Below, in pieces: positions 23,580 to 34,204 of a DNA stretch of 64,000 nucleotides. This stretch comes from Tridacna crocea (Eukaryota > Mollusca > Bivalvia > Cardiida > Cardiidae), in the NCBI GenBank assembly GCA_943736015.1, contig OX031059.1, positions 59,345,159 through 59,409,158 of the forward strand, read 5' to 3'. Position 1 is the first letter of the stretch. The number at the start of each line of letters is the position of its first letter. The translations under genes and the position numbers were made by a program. Under the pieces are notes generated by a model. The model made no database searches. It was given only the letters and a program-made list of their open reading frames with translations, and was not told the DNA's origin.

Positions 23580-24510
23580 AGGATATATCGACAGATTTTT
23601 TTCCCTTGTGATTCATGGTAAAAGCTAACTTTTTTTCTAAGTGAAAATTTTGATTGATTTTTTTTTTCAAACATAATGTTGGTTAAGGCTTTCTTTAGGT
23701 AGTTTACACAATCATGTAGTTTGTATCTATGATTTAAGATTTTTTTAAAAGTAATGTTCTGCTTTTCTTATCTATAATATTGTCATACTAATCACTTCCA
23801 TGATTATTTTAGCACTACACGCAGCAAATAAACAGGCTTTTGCAGGAACTTTTTTCTATATCTGATCTGTCAAACTTTACAGTTGGTCACGGGGTCACAG
23901 GAATAAACATAGAATTGGACTATTTCGCTTGTAATTCATTTGAGAACAAAAAAAAATACAAAAAAACATATTATAAATATATTTTTCATTCATTCTCAGT
24001 TTTTTTTTAAAAACATTAACTCAAATACCGCGGAATATTATAGCTTAAGCTTAAAAGCATGAAAATTGTAGGTCAAAATTGTACGTAAAATGATACGTTT
24101 GTATACATAAGGGTTCTTTTGCGGTCACATCATATCATCGAATTCGTTCTGTCCGACGTACCTTTTCTGTATACTACGTTATTTGGCAACCGTACGCTTC
24201 GCGTCATTTTCAGTATGTTACGATAAATGTTTATAATTTGTTTAGCGGATACAATGTTTGTTTATATATATAATTTCCCAAATAAAACCGTCGCAGCTGG
24301 TCCAGATATAAATAGATATGATACGCATAAACATAATGTGTCAGATATAATTACATTTTAATTGGGGGTTACGGATAAATTACACATTTTCTTAGTATGT
24401 CAGCAGTTCATCAGAATGAACTTGCCAAGAAGTGATTTGTTTATTTATAGTCATTCTTCGAGCGACACATCTGCAAGCGACATTTCCTTAATGAACCGGC
24501 AAGAACCTAA
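23580..24510. other. Non-coding stretch
   Basis: This is AT-rich DNA with homopolymer runs. No repeat family or exon is recognised. Confidence 0.4.
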
Positions 24511-24518
24511 ATCGACTG

Positions 24519-24665
24519 AACTCTCTACCAGACGACAAATTTTTAGGCTTGTCCAAACTGAAAGCATTTGCAGACGACAATTTCAGCATTTTCTTCTTTT
24601 CCCACTTGAAAGGCTTTATTCCCAGGGTCGTAAGAAATCGGTATTGCGCGGTATATGGTTACGAA
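24519..24665. mobile_element. TTAA MITE copy with collapsed hairpin
   Basis: The left arm (AGGCTTGTCCAAACTGAAAG) runs directly into half a hairpin (CAGCATTTTCTTCTTTTCCC) and the right arm (CCCAGGGTCGTAAGAAATCG). Confidence 0.75.
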
Positions 24666-24869
24666 TTTCATTACAAGAAAAGTTCTGGACTTTTAAAACC
24701 TGATTTGACCAGTACTATATTAAGGAAAACCCGGTGGGTGCGTGAAGTTAGCAGTAAGTTCGATAATCGGAGTTCGATATTCAATGTCGAAATGAATATG
24801 CGGATGAGTTGAATTTCATGCCGCAGTAAATTCGCTTTTTTTTTCAAACTCAAAAGATAGTTACGAACA

Positions 24870-27800
24870 TTTATGAATCCCGATTTGAATATCGAAATGA
24901 ATTTCAAGCCAGCAGCAGATTCGCGTGTTTTTATGTTTGGGCATATGGATGTTTATGAGATTGAATATAGATTTGAACATCGAAATGAATATCATGCCAG
25001 CAGCAGATTCACAATTTTTTATGTATGGGCTTATAGATGGTGTAGGAGTTCGCATATAGATATGAATATCGAAATGAATTTCATGCCAGCAGCAGATTCG
25101 CGTTTTTTATGTATGGGCTTATAGATGGTGTATGAGATTGAATATAGATATGAATATCGAAATGAATTTCATGCCAGCATCAGATTCGCGATATTTTATG
25201 TATTGGCTTATGGATGGTGTAGGAGATCGAATATAGATTTGAATATCGAAATGAATATCATGCCAGCAGCAGATTCGCGTTTTTTAATTTATAGGCATGT
25301 GGTTGGTGTATGAGATTGAATATAGATTTGAATATCGAAATGAATTTCATGCCAGCAGCAGATTCGCTTTTTTTTTATGTATCGTCATGTAGATAGTGCA
25401 TGAGATTGAATATAGATTTGAATATAAAAATGAATTTCATGCCAGCAGCAGATTCGCGATTTTGTATGTATGGGCTTATGGATGGTGTAGAAGTACGAAT
25501 ATAGATTTGAATATCGAAATGAATTTCATGGCAGCAGCAGATTCGCGATTTTGTATTAATGGGCTTATGGATGGTGTATGAGATCGAATATAGATTTGAA
25601 TATCGAAATGAATTTCATGCCAGCAGCAGATTCGCGTTTTTCTTATATACGGGCTGATGGATGGTGTGAAAGATCGAATATAGGTTTGAATATCGAAATG
25701 AATTTCATGCCAGCAGCAGATTCGCGATTTTTTATATATGGGATTATGGATGGTGCATGAGATCAAATATAGATTTGAACATCGAAATGAATATCATTCC
25801 AGCAGCAGATTCGCATTTTTTAATGTATGGGCATGTGGATGTCTATGAGATTGAATAAAGATTTGAATATCGAAATGAATTTCATGCCAGAATCAGATTC
25901 GCGATATTTTATGTATGGGCTTATGGATGGTGTATAAGATCGAATATAGTTTTGAATATCGAAATGAATATCATGCCAGCAGCAGATTCACTTTTTTTTA
26001 TTTATGGGAATATGGATGGTGTATGAGATCGAATATAGATATGAATATCGAAAAGAATTTCATGCCAGCAGCAGATTCGCGTTTTTCTTATGTATGGGCT
26101 TATGGATGGTGAATAAGATCGAATATAGATTTAAATATCGAAATGAATATCATGCCAGCAGCAAATACGCGATTTTGTATGTATGGGCTTATGGATGGTG
26201 TATAGGATCGAATATAGATTTGAATATCGAAATGAATTTCATGCCAGCAGCAAATTGGCGTTTTTCTTATGTTTGGGCTTATGGATGGTGTATAGCATCG
26301 AATATTGATTTGAATATCGAAATGAATTTCATGCCAGCGGCAGATTCGCGTTTTTCTTATGTATGGGCTTATGGATGGTGTATAGGATCGAATAAAGATT
26401 TGAATATCGAAATGAATATCATGCCGGCAGCAAATACGCGATTTTGTATGTATGGGCTTATGGATGGTGTATAGGATCGAATATAGATTTGAATATCGAA
26501 ATGAATATCATTCCAGCAGCAGATTCGCATTTTTTATTGTATGGGCATGTGGATGTCTATGAGATTGAATAAAGATTTGAATATCGAAATGAATTTCATG
26601 CCAGCATCAGATTCGCGATATTTTATGTATGGGCTTATGGATGGTGTATAAGATCGAATATAGATTTGAATATCGAAATGAATATCATGCCAGCAGCAGA
26701 TTCACTTTTTTTTATTTATGGGAATATGGATGGTGTATGAGATCGAATATAGATTTAAATATCGAAATGAATATCATGCCAGCAGCAAATACGCGATTTT
26801 GTATGTATGGGCTTATGGATGGTGTATAGGATCGAATATAGATTTGAATATCGAAATGAATTTCATGCAAGCAGCAGATTGGCGTTTTTCTTATGTTTGG
26901 GCTTATGGATGGTGTATAGGATCGAATATAGATTTGAATATCGAAATGAATTTCATACCAGCAGCAGATTCGCGTTTTTCTTATGTATGAGCTTATGGAT
27001 GGTGTATAGGATCGAATATAGATTTGAATATCGAAATGAATTTCATGCCAGCAGCAGATTCGCGTTTTTTATGTACGGGCTTGTGGATGTCTATGAGATT
27101 GAATATAGATTTGAATATCGAAAAAAATTTCATGCCAGCAGCAGATTCGCGATTTTATATGTATGGGCTTATGGATGTTGTCTGAGATCGAATATAGATT
27201 TGAATATCGAAATGAATTTCATGCCAGCAGCAGATTGGCGTTTTTCTCATGTATGGGTTTATGGATGGTTTATAAGATCGAATATAGATTTGAATATCGA
27301 AATGAATTTCATGCCAGCAGCAGATTCGCGATTTTTTATGTATGGGCTTATAAATGGTGTATAAGATCGAATATAGATTTGAATATCAAAATGAATGTCA
27401 TGCCAGCAGCAGATTCGCGTTTTTCTTATGTATGGGCTTTTGTATGGTGTATAAGATCGAATATAGATTTGAATATCGAAAGGAATTTCATGCCAGCAGC
27501 AGATTCGCGTTTTTCTTATGTATGGGCTTATGGATGGTGTATAAGATCGAATATAGATTTGAATATCGAAATGAGTATCATGCCAGCATCAGATTCACTA
27601 TTTTTTATTTATGGGAATATGGATGGTGTATGAGATCGAATATAGATATGAATATCGAAAAGAATTTCATGCCAGCAGCAGATTCGCGTTTTTCTTATGT
27701 ATGGGCTTATGGATGGTGTATAAGATCGAATATAGATTTGAATATCGAAATAAATATCATGCCAGCAGCAGATTCGCAATTTTTCTTATGTATGGGCTTA

Positions 27801-29642
27801 TGGATGGTGAATAAGATCGAACATAGATTTGAATATCGAAATGAATTTCATGCCAGCAGCAGATTCGCGATTTTGTATGTATGGGTTTATGGATGGTGTA
27901 TAGGATCGAATTTAGATTTGAATATCGAAATGAATTTCATGCCATCAGCAGATTTTCAGTTTTTAATGTTTGGGATGTGGATGTCTATGAGATTGAATAT
28001 AGATTTGAATATCGAAATGAATATCATGCCAGCAGCAGATTCACGATTTTCTTATGTATGGGCTTATGTATGGTGTATTAGATTGAATATAGATTTGAAT
28101 ATCGAAATGAATTTCATGCCAGCAGCAGATTCGCGTTTTTCTTATGTATGGGCTTATGGATGGTGTAGAAGATCGAATATAGATTTGAATATCGAAATGA
28201 ATTTCATGCGAGCAGCAGATTCGCGATTTTTTATGTATGGGCTTATGAATGGTGTATAAGATCGAATATAAATTTGAATATCGAAATGAATTTCAAGCCA
28301 GCAGCAGATTCGCGTTTTTCTTATGGATGGGCTTATGGATGGTGTATTAGATCGAATATAGATTTGAATATCGAAATGAATTTCATGCCAGCAGCAGATT
28401 CTCAGTTTTTAATGTTTGGGCATGTGGATGTCTATGAAATTGAATATAGATTTGAATATCGAAATGAATATCATGCCAGCAGCAGATTCGCGATTTTCTT
28501 ATGTATGGGCTTAAGCATGGTGTATGAGATTGAATATAGATTTGAATATCGAAATGAATTTCATGCCAGCAGCAGATTGACGTTTTTCTTATGTATGGGC
28601 TTATGGATGGTGTATAAGATCGAATATAGATTTGAATATCGAAATGAATTTCATGCGAGCAGCAGATTCGCGAATTCTTATGTATAGGCTTATGAATGGT
28701 GTACAAGATCGAATATAGATTTGAATATCGAAATGAATATCATGCCAGCAGCAGATTCGCGATTTTGTAGTTATGGGAATATGGATGGTGTATAGGATCG
28801 AATATAGATTTGAATATAAAAATGAATTTCATGCCAGCAGCAGATTCGCGATTTCTTATGTATAGGCTTATGAATGGTGTATAAGATCGAATATAGATTT
28901 GAATATCGAAATGAATTTCATGCCAGCAGCAGATTCGCGATTTTGTATGAATGGGCTTATGGATGGTGTCTGAGATCGAATATAGATTTGAATATCGAAA
29001 TGAATTTCATGCCAGCAGCAGATTCGCGTTTTTCTCATGGATGGGTTTATGGATTGTTTATAGGATCGAATATAGATTTGAATATCGAAATGTATTTCAT
29101 GTCAGCAGCAGATTCGCGATTTTTTATGTATGGGCTTATGAATGGTGTATAAGATCGAATAAAGATTTGAATATCGAAATGAATTTCATTCCACCAGCAG
29201 ATTCTCAGTTTTTAATGTTAGGGCATGTGGATGTCTATGAGATCGAAAAGAGATTTGAATATCGAAATGAATATCATGCCAGCAGCAGATTCGCGATTTT
29301 GTATGAATGGGCTTTAGGATTGTGTATGAGATTGAATATAGATTTGAATATCGAAATGAATTTCATGCCAGCAGTAGATTCGCGTTTTTCTTATGTATGG
29401 GCTTATGGATGGTGTATAAGATCGAATATAGATTTGAATATGGAAATGAATTTCATGCTTGCAGCAGATTCGCGATTTTTTATAAATGGGCATATGGATG
29501 GTGCATGAGATAGAATATAGATTTGAACATCGAAATGAATATCATTCCAGCAGCAGATTCGCATTTTTTAATGTATGGGCATGTTGATGTCCATGAGATT
29601 GAATATAGATTTGATTATCGAAATGAATATCATACCAGCAGT
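24870..29642 (+). repeat. Left arm: tandem array of ~90-bp units (about 53 copies)
   Basis: The unit contains TTGAATATCGAAATGAATTT, CATGCCAGCAGCAGATTCGC and ATGTATGGGCTTATGGATGG. The length is mostly 88-91 bp, close to a multiple of three, so several frames stay open for many units. Variant units (GGGCATGTGGATGTCTATGA) recur irregularly. A block near 25745-26030 is repeated almost unchanged near 26480-26745, showing expansion by larger segments. Confidence 0.95.
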
Positions 29643-31375
29643 AGAAATGAAATTCATTTCGATATTCAAATCTATATTCGATCTTATACGCCATCCATAA
29701 GCCCATACATAAGAAAAACGCCAATCTGCTGCTGGCATGATATTCATTTCGATATTCAAATCTATATTCGATCTTATACACCATTCATAAGCCCATACAG
29801 AAGAAAAACGCGAATCTGCTGCTGGCATTAAATTCATTTCGATATTCAAATCTATATTCGATCTCATACACAATCCATAAGCCCATACATACAAAATCGC
29901 GAATCTGCTGCTAGCATGATATTCATTTCGATATTCAAATCTATATTCAATCTCATAGACATCCACATGCCCAAATATTGAAAACTGCGAATCTGCTGCT
30001 GGCATGAAATTCATTTCGATATTCAAATCTCTATTCGATTTTATACACCATCCATAAGCCCATACATAAAAAATCACGAATCTTCTGCTGCCATGAAATT
30101 CATTTCGATATTCAAATCTATATTCGATCTTATACACCATTCATAAGCCCATACATAAGAAAAACGCGAATCTGCTGCTGGCATGAAATCCATTTCGATA
30201 TTCAAATCTATATTCGATCTTAGACACCATCCATATGTCCGTACATAAAAAAAGGCGATTCTGCTGCTGGCATGAAATTCATTTCGATATTCAAATCTAT
30301 ATTCGATCTTATACACCATCCATAAGCCCATACATAAGAAAAACGCGAATCTGCTGCTGGCATGAAATTCATTTCGATATTTAAATCTATATTCGATCTT
30401 ATACACCATCCATAAGCCCATACATAAGAAAAACGCCAATTTGCTGCTGGCATGAAATTCATTTCGATATTCAAATCTATATTTGATCTTATACACCATC
30501 CATAAGCCCATACATAAGGATAAAGCGAATCTGCTGCTGGCATGAAATTCATTTCGATATTCAAATCTATATTTGATCTCATACACCATCCATAAGCCCA
30601 TACATACAAAATCGCGAATCTGCTGCTGGCATGAAATTCATTTCGATATTCAAATCTATATTCAATCTCATGCACTATCTATATGACGATACATAAAAAA
30701 AAAAAAAAAACGCGAATCTGCTGCTGGCATGAAATTCATTTCGATATTCAATCTATATTCGATCTCATAGACATCCACATGCCTATACATTAAAAATCAC
30801 GAATCTGCTGCTGGCATGATATTCATTTTTATATTGAAATCTATATTCAATCTCATGCACTATCTATATGACGATACATTAAAAAAAAAAAAAAAAAAAC
30901 GCCAATCTGCTGCTGGCATGAAATTCATTTCGATATTCAAATCTATATTCAATCTCATACACCAACCACATGCCTAAACATTAAAAAACGCATGATATTC
31001 ATGTCGATATTCAACTCTATATTCGATCTTATACACCATCCATAAGCCCATACATAAAAAACGCGAATTTGCTGCTGGCATGAAATTCATTTCGATATTC
31101 AAATCTATATTCAATCTCATAAACATCCACATGCCCATACATTTAAAAACGCGAATCTGCTGCTGGCATGAAATTCATTTCGATATTCATATCTATATTC
31201 AATCTCATACACCATCTATAAGCCCATACATAAAAAAACGCGAATCTGCTGCTGGCATGAAATTCATTTCGATATTCATATCTATATTCGAACTCCTACA
31301 CCATCTATAAGCCCATATATAAAAAATCGCGAATCTGCTGCTGGCATGAAATTCATATCGATATTCAAATCGGGA
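29643..31375 (-). repeat. Right arm: inverted tandem array (about 19 copies)
   Basis: This is the same unit in the opposite direction, joined head to head to the left arm at about 29645. It is one third the length of the left arm. Two A-runs of 16-18 bases (30699, 30880) and some partial units mark local rearrangement. Confidence 0.95.
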
Positions 31376-31649
31376 TTCATAAATGTTCGTAACTATCCCT
31401 TGAGTTTGAAAAAAAAAGCGAATTTAATGCGGCATGAAATTCAACTCATCAGCATATTCATTTCGACATTGAATATCGAACTCCGATTATCGAACTTACT
31501 GCTAACTTCACGCACCCAAACCCGGTACATTATGAAATTATTTTGGCACTATGAGGATTACAACGGTCATTGATCAATTTATTCTTTTGTCACAATGCTA
31601 TGATAAGTTCATACATTATTATACGCGACTTATTGACCTTCTGCAGACA

Positions 31650-31705
31650 GTGTAGATTAAGATCTGAGTGCACAGAACATGCAGTCTGATCTTTGATCTA
31701 CACTG
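31650..31705. repeat. Palindrome family C, copy
   Basis: GTAGATTAAGATCTGAGTGC is mirrored by CAGTCTGATCTTTGATCTAC. It is preceded by CGCGACTTATTGACCTTCTG, as at 1160. Confidence 0.8.
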
Positions 31706-31879
31706 TCCTATTTTGACACACACTGCTGAAAATATGCTTTTGAAATTGCAATATTCTTACTATCGATTTGAAAGGTTTTCCCCCCCCCCCCCATTTATTT
31801 AGTAGGTTATACCTTAAATCGCTTTAATAATTGATGGTTCATTCGGGCGGTTTTTAAGTCTGTTGTAAAGATATTGTCA

Positions 31880-31946
31880 CAGGTATATCGTTTGGTTTAC
31901 TTCAAAAACGCTGTAGTTACGAGGTTTTCGAAGTAAACCATCTATA
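31880..31946. repeat. Palindrome family H, copy
   Basis: The inverted arms GTTTACTTCAAAAACGC and CGAAGTAAACCATC surround CTGTAGTTACGAG, as at 5545. Confidence 0.6.
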
Positions 31947-32078
31947 ATTATGTGGGTGATATAGCCAATGTTTTTGCCTCGCCAGTTACAGGAACTCGAT
32001 CCTATTCGACTGCTGAAAGCACAGTCTGTATATATACTCTGGCATTTTTTTTTATCTTTCAGGCTTGACTAAATATGC

Positions 32079-32144
32079 TGATATCATAGATTAAGATCAG
32101 ACTGCACAAAACGTGCAGTCTGATCTTAAATCTATGACATCAGC
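32079..32144. repeat. Palindrome family C, longest copy
   Basis: The arms extend to GATATCATAGATTAAGATC and GATCTTAAATCTATGACATC, about 66 bp in all. Confidence 0.85.
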
Positions 32145-32149
32145 AAAAG

Positions 32150-32940
32150 CCTAAGTTTTCGCATAAGGCGCTGAGAGGTTAAACTATTCTAATTTTGCAG
32201 CGAATTCTTTCTTTCAATGGACGGCCAAAATCAGAACAAATGAAAGGCTGGTTAAAATTTTATTACGAGTATGAAGTGCATGATAAAAATAATTACAAAA
32301 CACAGTGAATAGACAAAGAGTGTTGTTGGCGATTTTAATGACTCAGTAGATCTAAAAAAGAAAGAATCAAATTCTGACAAGAATTTAGAGAGAAAGTCAA
32401 CCTTATTGTTCTTGAGCTCATACATTTTTTTTAATCCCAAAACAGGTCGAGATAGAATTTATGCTTTTATAGTCTAATATTATTATGAATATAATACTGT
32501 CCATTACTAAAATTTTAGAAGAGTTTTTTTTTTTCAAAATGTGTGATGGAAAGTAACTGGTGAAATACTTAATGGCCATACTGGCAATGGTGAATATTAC
32601 AGGCTGCGATAGAATCTTATAATTCATATGATATAAGCATAAAAGGCATTGATAATAATAGCAATACTAATAGATAAATCCAAAAAACCTAGAAAAAGAA
32701 AATTGTACTGGTTATAGGAATTTATCTGCAATAGTATAGCATCAATTATCAAACAAAATCTATAATTATCTTAAACGCTCACAGCAAATAATATAAATTA
32801 TTGTGAAGAAGGAAAAATTACCACAATACAATCATTTTTAATCATAAAATATTTTTTCTCTTTTGAGATTTTAAAATAAAGTCCGCCAAGTTGCACCACT
32901 CACCAGTTTGTGACGGGTATCGAATCAAAGCATGGCTGGT
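32150..32940. other. Non-coding stretch
   Basis: Very AT-rich. The 62- and 69-codon frames on the minus strand show no motif. Confidence 0.4.
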
Positions 32941-32944
32941 AATT

Positions 32945-33170
32945 CTTTATTGTGTACCGATCTGTTTCGTTAAAACGACCATGTTAAAAAAGCCTTTATA
33001 AAACTGTGGGAAAAGAAAATTATGCGGGTGACCAGCATTTTCTCCTATTCAGACAATGTTTTCAACTGCTACAAAGACAAATTCAATCTTAAAATACATA
33101 CGTTTTTCGGCTAAAGCAAACGGTTTAGATTTGAACTAATCAACATTTTTGTCTTTTGGTAGAGTAAAGA
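32945..33170. mobile_element. TTAA MITE copy, old
   Basis: The hairpin (GGGTGACCAGCATTTTCTCC) is recognisable, and the arms are diverged. The right end is GTCTTTTGGTAGAGTAAAG. Confidence 0.65.
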
Positions 33171-33394
33171 CTTGTGGAGGCTAATCGAAGATATTTGAAA
33201 GACAAATTTTGAAAATAAGGAAAAATAATAATCATTCTTGAGAAATAGAGAACATTGTCATGGTCTGTGAGAAGCCAGAGTTCCTTCTTTCCGACCGGAA
33301 ATGTTCCAGAGTTGTGTACTGCAGAGAAATACGAGCAGTTTCAATAAAGGAAACCACAAAGTATCTAACTATCTAGAGTTAATCGGCCGGAGTT

Positions 33395-33560
33395 TGAAGA
33401 AATATGATTTTAAAAATATAGCAGGAAAAGGAGCATTTTCTGGTTTCTCCCACAATGTCTTTGAAAAAAATCATCATGAGATACACATAATTTATCGTCT
33501 AGATCTATATACAAATGCTTTCAATCATGGACCTGTCGAGTACATTGTCGTTGGATAGAA
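33395..33560. mobile_element. TTAA MITE copy, very old
   Basis: AGGAAAAGGAGCATTTTCTGG, CCCACAATGTCTTTG and CAAATGCTTTCAAT remain in family order. Confidence 0.5.
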
Positions 33561-34030
33561 ATACATAGCAGAGAAGTTTTTGTTTGAAACTGGAGTAAGA
33601 CTAGTGTCCCTAATTCATCTATCTGTGAAAGTAACAATGTAAACTTAAAGTTGTCAAGAAAGGTGACTTATAAGTTTATATATAGGTTTCATTAGCAGTA
33701 TCTCTGTTATGATCACAATTCTTATATTAACGTTATCGATTAGAATTTTAATTCAACTGATTTAATTAGCAAAGCATAAACATGTTTTTTTTGTGTGTAA
33801 ATTTACTGTAAGTTCGAACAAGAAATAATCCAAACTGTGAGTCAATGCTTTGACAACAATTAACTGTATAAATTGCTCCGCAGTGGGATGCAAGAGTGCA
33901 TTCCATTCTCGCGCCCAACGTGCCAGTATGTTTTCTGTCAGTTTTAACGTTCCTGCATACTATATCAATATTATCATCTATACCATAACAACTGTAACGG
34001 CAAAATGCATCTTTTAAAGGCATTCACATG

Positions 34031-34204
34031 CTACGTTGCACCGATAAGCGACCGCAATACTTCTTCTGTAAATTCCTTGAGTTTTTTGTCTCTACAGTGT
34101 GTCAGATGTTCTTTAATCCTCTTCACAAGGCCAGCCTTCTCGTCTGCTAAAGTCCTCTTTTCTGTCATCAGTCTGGTGCTCTCTAAGGCCTTTGTGTCGA
34201 CTGT
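34031..34204 (-). CDS. bZIP gene exon 3: leucine zipper and C-terminus
   Basis: This exon has 57 codons plus TAG, starting after the acceptor GTTCAG. Using this acceptor puts leucines in exact seven-residue register with the last Leu of exon 2. The positions are Leu, Lys (TVDTK), Leu (TRL), Leu (RTL), Leu (AGL) and His (KEH). The heptads end in EHLTHC, which aligns with NLHRPTC of ATF3 and AAHRPAC of Fos. The short tail (RDKKLKEFTEEVLRSLIGAT) is not recognised. An ATTAAA-type polyadenylation hexamer lies at about 33760 on the same strand. Confidence 0.82.
   Translation of the reverse strand, partial: TVDTKALESTRLMTEKRTLADEKAGLVKRIKEHLTHCRDKKLKEFTEEVLRSLIGAT

Larger units (their letters stand above)
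24735..31518. mobile_element. Foldback-type element with tandem-repeat arms
   Basis: The left end (TGGGTGCGTGAAGTTAGCAG) is repeated inverted at the right end. The first 105 bp or so of the two ends differ at only about two positions. The element is bounded by the 7-bp direct repeat AACCCGG, at 24728-24734 and 31519-31525. Inside, a unit of about 90 bp is tandemly repeated in plus orientation to about 29640 and then in minus orientation to about 31375, with no spacer or coding core. This matches the architecture of Foldback and Galileo elements, where long inverted repeats contain direct repeats; Galileo makes 7-bp duplications. No transposase is present, so it must be non-autonomous. Both ends and the target duplication are well preserved, which suggests a fairly recent insertion. 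Confidence 0.85.

Noticed and set aside
24870-31375. Regularly spaced repeats resembling a CRISPR array
   Set aside because: The units are contiguous without unique spacers, about 90 bp long, inverted half-way, and in an animal genome.
24873-31573. About thirty overlapping ORFs up to 301 codons with repeated peptides such as NIDLNIEMNFMPAADSRF
   Set aside because: They are translations of the ~90-bp tandem unit, which happens to lack stops in several frames and is close to a multiple of three. Different frames and both strands are equally open, and frames shift with unit length.
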